This document shows positions 9,235 to 15,702 of a stretch of DNA of 41,027 nt, in pieces. The notes beneath the pieces are model-generated. The model saw nothing but the letters and a program-made list of their open reading frames with translations, was not told the DNA's origin and searched no databases. Each line of letters begins with the position of its first letter. Positions within the stretch are counted from its first letter, which is position 1. Source of the DNA: a virus; the IMG/VR virus record IMGVR_UViG_3300026182_000002, positions 1-41,027 of that record. The stretch is one strand, 5' to 3'. The translations under genes and the position numbers were made by a program.

Positions 9235-9517
9235 CAACCTCTTCGTCAACCTCTTCGTCAATCACGGATGGGACCACATCGATGTATGCTTTTACAACGT
9301 CTGCATTTGGACTAATGATAGTCAGGATGTTGTCAGACGAGAAGAGCACCTCTTCCTGGTCAGTATAGCACGGCCATGGGCGAAGGTCAACCTCGCTCAT
9401 GACTTCGTATGGTTGGATTAGTTTGCAGTTTGGCATACCGTAGTCAGCAACAATCTCTTCGACTTGTGCGACTACATAAGAATCATTCCTCAGTAGCAGC
9501 AGTTTCAGATTCTGCAT
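9212..9517 (-). CDS. Sm/Hfq-like small protein, copy 2
   Basis: The chosen start is ATG 9517 (MQNLKLLLLRNDSYV), giving 101 aa; it is preceded by GAAGAAGG. An upstream ATG at 9541 is less likely. The protein lines up by eye with two others in the window (9483-9890 and 21517-21912): an N-terminal LxxGExVxA-type strand pair (here RNDSYVVAQVEE), a PYEV strand, then a strand ending DNILTII and a short helix (VVKAYIDVV). This is the layout of a small five-stranded Sm-like barrel. The C-terminal tail is a run of Glu, Asp and Val (EEVDEEVDE). The Sm assignment is inference; cyanophage homologues are usually called hypothetical. It sits directly ahead of gene 43. Confidence 0.65.
   Translation of the reverse strand: MQNLKLLLLRNDSYVVAQVEEIVADYGMPNCKLIQPYEVMSEVDLRPWPCYTDQEEVLFSSDNILTIISPNADVVKAYIDVVPSVIDEEVDEEVDEVLQER
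9236..9259 (-). repeat. 12-bp tandem duplication over the gene 43 ribosome binding site
   Basis: Two identical 12-bp units on the plus strand (9236-9247 and 9248-9259) encode EEVD repeats at the end of the Sm-like gene. On the minus strand each unit contains GAAGAGGTTGA. The downstream unit runs into GATGAAG, the gene 43 start; the upstream unit has GACGAAG at the same place. Confidence 0.85.
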
Positions 9518-9890
9518 CACCTTCTTCCTCCTCTTCTTCATAAGTCAATTCTTGAGTTTCAGATTCTACATCACCTTCTTCCTCCTCTTCTTCATAAGTC
9601 AATTCTTGTGCAAACCTTTCCATGTAAACATCAAGGATACCTTGCTCTACATCGCTAACAGAAACTACAGCATCGTATGGGACATTGAAAGTAATGTCAG
9701 GTGTGAAAGGATTCCACTTGCTGAAATTTACAGAATACTCTTCTGTATCTTCTGATTTTGGATTAAGTGTAAGAATATAAGGACACTTAATATTTAAGCA
9801 AATACCTTTGCCAGTTTTCTTGTCAGTCATTTCAGAAGTGCCAGCAATGACACGCTCTCCAGATTTGAATACTAAAATTTTTGGGACCAT
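9483..9890 (-). CDS. Sm/Hfq-like small protein with acidic repeat tail, copy 1
   Basis: This 135-aa protein has a core (residues 1-92) with KSGERVIAG near the N-terminus, CPYIL in the middle, and FNVPYDAVVSVSDVEQG followed by a YMERF helix. This is the same layout as the two other Sm-like candidates. The C-terminal tail consists of two copies of an 18-residue unit (QELTYEEEEEEGDVESET) that differ at one residue. The tail is probably disordered. No RNA-binding activity can be shown from sequence. It is the first gene after a strong early promoter (9913-9941), so it should be expressed early and ahead of the polymerase. Ribosome binding site AAGAGG lies upstream of ATG 9890. Confidence 0.75.
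   Translation of the reverse strand: MVPKILVFKSGERVIAGTSEMTDKKTGKGICLNIKCPYILTLNPKSEDTEEYSVNFSKWNPFTPDITFNVPYDAVVSVSDVEQGILDVYMERFAQELTYEEEEEEGDVESETQELTYEEEEEEGDAESETAATEE
9501..9608 (-). repeat. 54-bp tandem duplication (two copies, one mismatch)
   Basis: Units 9501-9554 and 9555-9608 are identical except at 9514/9568. They encode the duplicated 18-residue acidic unit at the end of the Sm-like protein. On the minus strand each copy contains GAAGAAGGTGATG. In the transcript-downstream copy this opens the next gene (ATGCAG); in the other copy the single mismatch makes it ATGTAG, a start followed at once by a stop. Confidence 0.95.
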
Positions 9891-9912
9891 AATAACCTCT
9901 TACTTACGTTTT

Positions 9913-9941
9913 ATTATACCACAGATAAAAAAAATGGGCAA
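9913..9941 (-). promoter_or_regulatory. Sigma-70-like early promoter (TTGCCC-N17-TATAAT)
   Basis: On the minus strand, -35 TTGCCC (complement of 9936-9941) is separated by 17 bases from -10 TATAAT (complement of 9913-9918). TGG directly before the -10 makes it an extended -10. The -35 lies inside the 3' arm of the terminator hairpin that ends the upstream unit. It precedes the Sm-like/43/uvsX/41 block. Confidence 0.8.
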
Positions 9942-9967
9942 GGGTTGACTGTGACCAACCTGCCCAT
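9925..9967 (-). terminator. Rho-independent terminator after hsp20
   Basis: On the minus strand ATGGGCAGGTTG pairs with CAACCCTTGCCCAT around a loop of about 8 bases (with a small bulge), followed by TTTTTTTTA. It lies 20 bases after the hsp20 stop and closes the replication-cluster transcript. Confidence 0.9.
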
Positions 9968-9987
9968 GCGGCGACGATACGATTTAT

Positions 9988-10434
9988 TTATTCAGTTAAA
10001 AATTGTTGGTCTGAAGTTACCGCTTCGCCAATATTGTATGTAACTTTTTTCTGATGGTCTGGAATAATTTTCTCTAGAGAAACAGATAACAGTCCATCAA
10101 TATATTTAACATCGGTTACTTTTACATCATCTGCTAGTTGCCATGAATTGTTGAAAAAGCGTTTTGATAATCCTTTGTGGACATAGCTGATGTCAGAATT
10201 TGTTTTCTGATGTCTGCTGGCAACTCGGAGAATGTTAGATTCTGTAGTGACTTCAATCTCCTCTGCTTTAAATCCTGCAAGAGCAATTTCAATTTCGTAG
10301 TTACTGTTATCATGCTTGATGATATTATAGGGCGGGTAGTTTGTATTATGTCCAGTCATCGAATCTAATCGTTGAAATACTGTATCCAAACCAACTCCAA
10401 AGGGAGCATAAATGTCCCAGGCGTATTTTTGCAT
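9988..10434 (-). CDS. hsp20: Small heat shock protein Hsp20
   Basis: This 148-aa alpha-crystallin-domain chaperone has YEIEIALAGFKAEEI near residues 47-60, the strand-turn-strand pattern of the domain start. GLLSVSLEKIIP near residues 117-128 corresponds to the conserved GxLxVxxxKxxP C-terminal signature. Family members bind unfolding proteins without ATP; cyanophage copies are widespread, possibly for late capsid assembly or stress. The frame extends upstream to 10536, but AAGGAGA just ahead of ATG 10434 (MQKYAWDIY) fixes the start. A NATAAATA late motif stands in the 106-base gap after regA. Confidence 0.93.
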   Translation of the reverse strand: MQKYAWDIYAPFGVGLDTVFQRLDSMTGHNTNYPPYNIIKHDNSNYEIEIALAGFKAEEIEVTTESNILRVASRHQKTNSDISYVHKGLSKRFFNNSWQLADDVKVTDVKYIDGLLSVSLEKIIPDHQKKVTYNIGEAVTSDQQFLTE

Positions 10435-10492
10435 TTTCTTTCTCCTTGAAAAAAGCGAGTTATAGAAAGGACCCCGAAGGCATCCATGCAAA

Positions 10493-10500
10493 TATTTATT
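10493..10500 (-). promoter_or_regulatory. Candidate late promoter AATAAATA
   Basis: Minus-strand AATAAATA lies in the regA-hsp20 gap, about 60 bases before the hsp20 start. It fits the cyanophage NATAAATA late motif and its intergenic position supports use for hsp20. Confidence 0.45.
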
Positions 10501-10540
10501 AGAGAACATAAAAAATGGGAGTGTAATTTCCCCCACAAAA

Positions 10541-10969
10541 TTATTCGGTTGCTTCTACTTTCTTGCGACCAATATTATATTTACTTTCAAGAGTCCACTC
10601 TTCCTTCTCTTTAAAGGCAAGGACTTTAATTTGGTTTATGGGTGCAACGTCTGAAATTAATTCAGGTTTAGATACTGCAATTAATCCCCAATCAGAAAGT
10701 AGTTGGACAATTCTGTTTCTACGTTGAGTATCATTCAACGATAAGTTAGTCTTCTTTCCATCCAAAGCAAACAACTCTTTGAAATGAACAATATAATATT
10801 TTCCTTGCTTATGCAGAATATGGCAGGATTGATAGATAATCCTTTCTTTCCTAGATGCCACTCCGATACGAGTAAGAGTCTCACGAACCTTCAAAAAATC
10901 ATCAGGTTCATTAAGAGTCACTTCAATCATATCAGATTGATTCCACTTAACTTCAATGTCAGTTGTCAT
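10541..10969 (-). CDS. regA: RegA translational repressor
   Basis: This early-mRNA translational repressor occludes ribosome binding sites. The protein (142 aa; T4 122 aa) shows the RegA signature clearly: DFLKVRETLTRIG, LYQSCHILHKQ-like YQSCHILHKQGKYYIVHFKE, LLSDWGLI and the C-terminal KYNIG. An extra 13 residues precede the usual MIEV start, so an internal ATG at 10930 (MIEVTL) is an alternative. The longer start at 10969 overlaps the gp62 stop as ATGA. The order 44-62-regA matches T4. Confidence 0.95.
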   Translation of the reverse strand: MTTDIEVKWNQSDMIEVTLNEPDDFLKVRETLTRIGVASRKERIIYQSCHILHKQGKYYIVHFKELFALDGKKTNLSLNDTQRRNRIVQLLSDWGLIAVSKPELISDVAPINQIKVLAFKEKEEWTLESKYNIGRKKVEATE

Positions 10970-11352
10970 CGTCTACCACCTTTATTTACTAAGCGTTTAA
11001 TCTCTTCAAGTTGCTCATTAGTTAAAATCATTAACGCTTGCAAAGCTTTATCGGTGCTATACCCATAATATTCTTTGACTGCATCAAGACAATCAATTGA
11101 AGACTTTTTTTCCCAAGGCGAGAATCTCTTTCTTGGAGTGATACTATTTATAAAAAAGTCATACTGCATCTTCTTGTCTAGATGAGAATTCATATTCATT
11201 TCATTCGCATACAGTACTGTATCTAAAAATCCAGACAGACACTTATTTACAATGAAAGGTGGATATGACTTAACATCCTCCTCTGTATCATACAGATGCT
11301 TCTTCGACTGATTAATTGTGTAGAGAATCTGGGAGAGAGTTGGTGCAGTCAT
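10966..11352 (-). CDS. gp62: Clamp loader small subunit gp62
   Basis: This subunit joins the gp44 tetramer to load the gp45 clamp. The sequence (128 aa; T4 gp62 is 187 aa) keeps PFIVNKCLSGFLDTVLYANEMN, SITPRKRFSPWEKK and a C-terminal LEEIKRLVNKGG, in line with short cyanophage gp62 proteins. The start at ATG 11352 lies 41 bases inside the methylase gene, and the stop overlaps regA as ATGA. The long overlap suggests the methylase was fitted into a pre-existing 44-62 junction. Confidence 0.88.
   Translation of the reverse strand: MTAPTLSQILYTINQSKKHLYDTEEDVKSYPPFIVNKCLSGFLDTVLYANEMNMNSHLDKKMQYDFFINSITPRKRFSPWEKKSSIDCLDAVKEYYGYSTDKALQALMILTNEQLEEIKRLVNKGGRR
11145..11152 (-). promoter_or_regulatory. 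TATAAATA inside gene 62 (possible internal late promoter)
   Basis: An exact T4 late consensus on the minus strand, but within the gp62 coding sequence. It could serve regA/hsp20 late in infection or be chance in AT-rich DNA. Confidence 0.2.
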
Positions 11353-12169
11353 AATTAAATAATACTAATTCTTTTCTTTCATTCTGGTCTTTCATGTAGT
11401 CGCCTACAGACCTCATGGTGTAGGTGAGGTTGAATTCTCCTGCTCTCCACCCTTCAAACCTCTCACGAATAAGTTGAGACGAGTTATAAGATATAAGTTG
11501 ATTACCAGCAAACCTATCACAGTCGCTAGCAAAGGTGTCATGACAGAAGGACTTGTGCATATCGCCCCGCCTTCCATAGAGGTTATCTCTAATATCATAT
11601 GGGGGGTCGAGGTATGTGAATACGTCTCGGTTATCTGTGAGGAGCTCTTCATAAGATAGATTAGTAATTTTCCAATTTTCAATCAGTCCCGAATATCCAG
11701 TGAGTTTATCAATTCCACGCATTGAGAAATTGCTTTCTGACGCTTGTTTGCTGAAGGATGAGGATTCAGTGAGACCAGAAAAAGAGCACTTGTTAACAAT
11801 GTAGAAACTACAAGCGCGACGTAAATTGGATATGGAATCTTCATTAATAATCTCCTTTGATTCTAGAAAAAGATTTTTAGCAGTGTCTGGAGTTGGGTTA
11901 TCAATCTTACATTGTCTCAGTTGCTCAGCAAGTGCCTGACCATTATATTGCAACTCTTTCCAAAAGTTGTAAAGAGGTCCATACAAATCATTCACCCAGA
12001 TATCTAGGTGAGGATGTTGCTTTGTCACATATAGTGCAACACTACCACCACCAAGGAATGGCTCACGATACTCTTTATATTGTTTCATGTCTGGCATATA
12101 CTGTGCCAATTTTACACAGGCGCGAGACTTGCCACCTGGGTAGCGTAAGGGTGTTTTAAAAGATTTCAT
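11312..12169 (-). CDS. dam: Dam-type DNA adenine-N6 methyltransferase (D12 class)
   Basis: This 285-aa methylase transfers a methyl group from SAM to adenine in DNA. RYPGGKSR at 9-16 is the N-terminal SAM-binding motif, PFLGGGSV at 37-44 is motif I, and DPPY at 188-191 is the catalytic motif IV. The order matches class alpha D12 enzymes such as Dam and T4 Dam. The target sequence cannot be read off. It sits between clamp loader genes 44 and 62, overlapping the first as ATGA and the second by 41 bases. It may protect phage DNA from host restriction; this is inference. Confidence 0.93.
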   Translation of the reverse strand: MKSFKTPLRYPGGKSRACVKLAQYMPDMKQYKEYREPFLGGGSVALYVTKQHPHLDIWVNDLYGPLYNFWKELQYNGQALAEQLRQCKIDNPTPDTAKNLFLESKEIINEDSISNLRRACSFYIVNKCSFSGLTESSSFSKQASESNFSMRGIDKLTGYSGLIENWKITNLSYEELLTDNRDVFTYLDPPYDIRDNLYGRRGDMHKSFCHDTFASDCDRFAGNQLISYNSSQLIRERFEGWRAGEFNLTYTMRSVGDYMKDQNERKELVLFNYDCTNSLPDSLHN

Positions 12170-13107
12170 TTGAATTTACACTCCACCATCAATTCAGTAA
12201 GACATGCCAAGAGATTGATTTCCTGGTCAGCAACAAAAGCAACCTGATACTGATACTTAGCAAGCACCAAGACAGCAGGAGGAATCGTAGACCCTTCAAT
12301 AAAGTCAATCAGATTATCATACACTTTACGCATAATAATATTAGGGTCACTATCCATATTGTTTACTACCCACTTACGCACCGTAGTAAACTCTTTATTC
12401 TTCATCGCACGAATCAATTCATCTAGATTGACATCTGCAATATCACACAGCACAGCAGAATCCAGAGACCCACCTGCAGAGTGACGCTGTGCCTCATTCA
12501 AGAGACGACGCCAGTCAGGGTAGTAACGCTGAATAAGTTTGACTACGACTTTATCCTCATAGGTCACCCCAGAGGCGTCTAGGATGCCCTTCAAGCGGTC
12601 GAAGAATAGCACTTGGAGTTTCTGCTGCTCTGCCTGTTTAATACGGAAATCAACCACCGTGCAGCGTGAGTGCAACGGCTCAATAATTTTATTGATGAAG
12701 TTACAAGTAAAGATGAATCGACAATTACTATGATACTCTTCCACAAAAGTGCGAAGAGATAATTGCACGTCATGTGTAGTGTTATCTGCCTCATCAATAA
12801 TAACCACCTTATGAGCACCACCACCAACCAAAGATTTAGTAGTAGCAAAGTTACGGACTTTAGTGCGAATGGTATCCAGGAAGCGACCTTCATCACTACC
12901 ATTGATAACAATATAACTAAGACCTAACTCTTCACATAGTGATTTAGCAACCGTAGTCTTTCCAACTCCAGGAGGACCAGAGAGCATGAGATTTGCAATC
13001 TCTCCCTGCTCAACAAATCCAGTAAATACTTTCTTCAAAGAAGAAGGGAGAATACAGTCCTCAATTGTATGAGGACGATACTTCTCTACCCACAAAAAAT
13101 CATTCAT
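12166..13107 (-). CDS. gp44: Clamp loader large subunit gp44
   Basis: This AAA+ ATPase (313 aa; T4 319 aa) opens the gp45 clamp on DNA. The start MNDFLWVEKYRP is typical of the family, so ATG 13107 is used although the frame is open to 13275. Walker A is GPPGVGKT at 44-51, Walker B is VVIIDEAD near residue 100, and HSRC provides the arginine-finger motif. It overlaps speD by 8 bases and the methylase as ATGA. Confidence 0.97.
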   Translation of the reverse strand: MNDFLWVEKYRPHTIEDCILPSSLKKVFTGFVEQGEIANLMLSGPPGVGKTTVAKSLCEELGLSYIVINGSDEGRFLDTIRTKVRNFATTKSLVGGGAHKVVIIDEADNTTHDVQLSLRTFVEEYHSNCRFIFTCNFINKIIEPLHSRCTVVDFRIKQAEQQKLQVLFFDRLKGILDASGVTYEDKVVVKLIQRYYPDWRRLLNEAQRHSAGGSLDSAVLCDIADVNLDELIRAMKNKEFTTVRKWVVNNMDSDPNIIMRKVYDNLIDFIEGSTIPPAVLVLAKYQYQVAFVADQEINLLACLTELMVECKFK

Positions 13108-13441
13108 TATAAAAAGGTCGAGTAAAAATTTCGGATACAATATCTGTTGCACCCAGTGCTTCATACATGTATGTGGCACCAGCTCGTGGATTTGTATGGT
13201 CTCCACAAGTAAATACATCACATACTGCCATACCATTCTCTGGCCAGGTATGGATGCTGATATGAGATTCAGCAAGAAGTGCCACAGCAGTTACCCCATA
13301 AGGGTCAAACTTGTGGGAAGATACATCTAGTAAAGTACTCAGAGATATTGTAGCAGCATTGGTAAGCACGTTACGAATATGTGCCTCATCATCACAAAGT
13401 GAAAAGGGACAACCTCTCAGAGTAAACAAGATGTGCTTCAA
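13100..13441 (-). CDS. speD: S-adenosylmethionine decarboxylase proenzyme
   Basis: This 113-aa protein matches the short bacterial class. The self-cleavage site lies in AESHISIHTWPE: Ser59 would become the pyruvoyl group, with His64 as a processing residue. C79 in FTCGDH is the likely catalytic proton donor. The enzyme makes decarboxylated SAM for spermidine synthesis. speD is a known cyanophage auxiliary gene; polyamines may help DNA packaging or host photosystem stability. It is embedded between clamp 45 and loader 44 with overlaps on both sides (ATGA upstream, 8 bases downstream), so it is expressed with replication genes. Confidence 0.95.
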   Translation of the reverse strand: MKHILFTLRGCPFSLCDDEAHIRNVLTNAATISLSTLLDVSSHKFDPYGVTAVALLAESHISIHTWPENGMAVCDVFTCGDHTNPRAGATYMYEALGATDIVSEIFTRPFYNE

Positions 13442-14100
13442 GGTTCTAGTGCAACATAATAACTCAAATCGATATCAGTATGTTTCCACTCAGTAATGAG
13501 ATGTTTAGAAGCACCAACAGTATAGTCACCTTGCATGAGACGAAGATTCTCAACCTTTAGGTGGAGGTTATGATTACCTTCAAAGTCACCCTTTACTGTC
13601 ACATCATAGACGTGAGAAGTATCATTCTCAAGGTCACAGACAGAAAGAAGAATCTCATTGTCTGTGCTGATTACAAAGTCAGGAAGTTTATAAACATTAG
13701 ATGCTTTGTTGAGTGACGACAAGTCACTAGCAAACAAAGAGAAGGTAACATCAGACCCAGGATAATTTACCTTCTTATCAGGTGCAGTCTTGAGAGTAAT
13801 TTCAGGGTCACTGAAATAGTATTTCACACGAGAGCGACCAGACTTGATAATCAAGTAATCATCATTGTCAAACACTAGACTAGGATTCTCAAACAGAGAA
13901 AGACCTGCTAGGAATTGATTCAAGTCATAGATAGCAAACGTTTGTGGAAACACTTCTTCCACCTTAGCAGTAGCGAGAATGTTTTCCTCATTACTAATAG
14001 TGCGAAGGACGTTACCCTCTTTGATTACAATCGATGTATTGATTGTAGAGAAATTCTTAAGGATTTCAATTGTGGTCTTTGAAAGGGCAATGTTACTCAT
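13438..14100 (-). CDS. gp45: Sliding clamp gp45
   Basis: This processivity clamp for gp43 also activates late transcription in T4 together with gp55. The 220-aa protein (T4 228 aa) begins MSNIALSKTTIEILKNFSTIN, as gp45 proteins do, and shows repeated beta-rich clamp segments without catalytic motifs. The stop overlaps speD as ATGA and the start is followed downstream of the DUF3310-like gene with the same type of overlap. Confidence 0.93.
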   Translation of the reverse strand: MSNIALSKTTIEILKNFSTINTSIVIKEGNVLRTISNEENILATAKVEEVFPQTFAIYDLNQFLAGLSLFENPSLVFDNDDYLIIKSGRSRVKYYFSDPEITLKTAPDKKVNYPGSDVTFSLFASDLSSLNKASNVYKLPDFVISTDNEILLSVCDLENDTSHVYDVTVKGDFEGNHNLHLKVENLRLMQGDYTVGASKHLITEWKHTDIDLSYYVALEP

Positions 14101-14393
14101 TGGTTGTAGTCTTCACGTTGTGCATTTTTATCATTGAAGTGCAGTAGCAGGACTGCATAGTGGAGAATCTTGATAAGGTCTCGGCGGGCAGTGCCCTTCT
14201 TATCATACCGAGAAGCGTACTTCAAGATGTTACTTCTACAGAATGCTTCCCCATCACCACATGCTTCAATAAGGTCGAGGGTTTGGATTTTGTCAGTGCC
14301 AGTAGAATAGTGCTGGTTGTAAGTTGAAGTAATGTATTCCTTCAACTCATTGAGGATTTCTTCCTCATTGTACTTCCATTGGTGTGGATTCAT
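14097..14393 (-). CDS. DUF3310-like small protein
   Basis: This 98-aa protein starts at ATG 14393 (MNPHQWKYN); the longer frame to 14504 overlaps the neighbour too far. The C-terminal half (CRSNILKYASRYDKKG, then DLIKILHYAVLLL) fits the phage DUF3310/SaV-like family, which is sometimes called a nucleotide-kinase-like protein without proof. The N-terminus shows no clear domain. The stop overlaps the gp45 start as ATGA. Function unknown; the location suggests a role in replication or nucleotide metabolism. Confidence 0.8.
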   Translation of the reverse strand: MNPHQWKYNEEEILNELKEYITSTYNQHYSTGTDKIQTLDLIEACGDGEAFCRSNILKYASRYDKKGTARRDLIKILHYAVLLLHFNDKNAQREDYNQ

Positions 14394-14589
14394 AATTAAT
14401 AACGTGGTCAATACTGTCAATATAACATGTCCCTGGAGCATAGTCAATAGCCTCCTGGTCCAGATATTGGTGTCCAATATAGCAGGGCACTGGTTTGTTG
14501 CCAAATATTTGATTAATTTTACACTTAATCAAAAAAATACCCCCATCTTTTTTACGGACGAGGGTGTGGCGAGGAAGGTCATCATACAT
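14365..14589 (-). CDS. Hypothetical protein (74 aa)
   Basis: Not recognised. ATG 14589 (MYDDLPRHTLVRKKDGG) overlaps the CobS-like stop by 8 bases and the gene ends 29 bases inside the next one, which argues for a real coupled gene. The sequence alternates short hydrophobic strands (HTLVRKKDGGIFLIKCKI) and contains three Cys, suggesting a small beta-rich fold. No catalytic motif is evident. Confidence 0.65.
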   Translation of the reverse strand: MYDDLPRHTLVRKKDGGIFLIKCKINQIFGNKPVPCYIGHQYLDQEAIDYAPGTCYIDSIDHVINYESTPMEVQ

Positions 14590-15631
14590 CAGTTTCAGTA
14601 ACAGATGCATCTATCTTAGCATACAATTCAAGGAATGACGACTTTGTTTCATCATCGAAACGATTGACACAAACTTCAATTGCTTTGCTGCGCTTCTTGA
14701 AGATAGAGAATGCACGGATAATATGCACCAGGCGACGGGTGGAGATGATTTCATCCACGCCACCATCGTAGAAGGTCTTACGAATAATCTCACCCCAAGC
14801 AACCAAGCGGTCAACAAAGTCAGCATCATAGCAGTCAAGTTGCTCAGCAACCTTACGCAGGATGTCAGACTCTACCTTTGCAGTAGGATATGACTGCTCA
14901 AAGGTGATTGGGAATCGCTCAAGGAATGCTTCATTAAGAATATTGGTGCCAATAAAACGACCGTCATCGCTGCCTTTACCTTTAGTATTTGCAGTTGCAA
15001 CAACATTGAATCCTACCGCAGGTCTGACAAACCTACCGATTTTTTTGAGGAACAACCCTTTACCTTCAAGTATGGGTTGGAGGCATAGGATTTTGTTACT
15101 AGCCAAGTCAATCTCATCGAGTAGCAAGATTGCTCCTCGTTCAAGTGCTTCAATGACAGGTCCGTTATGCCAAACAGTTGCCCCATCCACAAGGCGAAAC
15201 CCACCAATAAGATCGTCTTCATCAGTTTCAATAGTAATGTTTACACGAATAAGTTCTCTACCCAATTGAGCACATGCTTGCTCTACACCAAAGGTCTTAC
15301 CATTACCTGATAGACCAGTAATGAAGACAGGGTAGAATAGACGGGACTGAATAATTTTTTTAACATCACTGAAACTGCCAAAGCTGACGAAGGTATCATC
15401 TTTCTCGGGGATAAGGTTTTCTTTCACAGGAGATTGAATAGACTGCTCAAGTTGCTCAACAATAGTGAGATTCCACTGACCGCGACCAGTTTTGTATTGG
15501 TCAATTTTTTTAGTTACAGTTTGATAGGTAACATCTTGTCCAACACACCAGTCATGAATATTAGATGCATTGATGATGTTGCCATAGAGGTCAGCGAGAG
15601 ATGCGCTGATAAATTCAGCAGAGAGTGCCAT
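14582..15631 (-). CDS. cobS: CobS-like AAA+ ATPase (MoxR type)
   Basis: This 349-aa AAA+ protein has Walker A GLSGNGKT at 106-113 and Walker B ILLLDEID at 168-175. GPVIEALERGAILLLDE and VATANTKG further match the CobS/MoxR branch. CobS is a subunit of aerobic cobaltochelatase, and cyanophage versions are annotated cobS. However, the adjacent gene is a VWA protein with a protease-like motif, so a MoxR-VWA type remodelling pair is an equally good reading. The frame extends to a TTG at 15667, but GAAAGG ahead of ATG 15631 supports MALSAEF. A CATAAATA late motif lies upstream. Confidence 0.85.
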   Translation of the reverse strand: MALSAEFISASLADLYGNIINASNIHDWCVGQDVTYQTVTKKIDQYKTGRGQWNLTIVEQLEQSIQSPVKENLIPEKDDTFVSFGSFSDVKKIIQSRLFYPVFITGLSGNGKTFGVEQACAQLGRELIRVNITIETDEDDLIGGFRLVDGATVWHNGPVIEALERGAILLLDEIDLASNKILCLQPILEGKGLFLKKIGRFVRPAVGFNVVATANTKGKGSDDGRFIGTNILNEAFLERFPITFEQSYPTAKVESDILRKVAEQLDCYDADFVDRLVAWGEIIRKTFYDGGVDEIISTRRLVHIIRAFSIFKKRSKAIEVCVNRFDDETKSSFLELYAKIDASVTETDV

Positions 15632-15676
15632 TGAGTGCCTTTCGTTGATGTAGTTATTATAGAGCAAGTTGGAGAT

Positions 15677-15684
15677 TATTTATG
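15677..15684 (-). promoter_or_regulatory. Candidate late promoter CATAAATA
   Basis: Minus-strand CATAAATA lies in the 71-base gap between the CobT-like stop and the CobS-like start, about 46 bases before the latter. It fits NATAAATA. Confidence 0.45.
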
Positions 15685-15702
15685 TCCAGTGAGGACAGTG
15701 CC

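Noticed and set aside
9235-9261. TTG start giving DNA polymerase nine extra residues
   Set aside because: ATG 9234 has a well-placed GAAGAGG; the extra residues are low-complexity and arise from the 12-bp repeat.
13108-13275. N-terminal extension of gp44 by 56 codons
   Set aside because: It lies wholly within speD; MNDFLWVEKYRP is the family-typical start.
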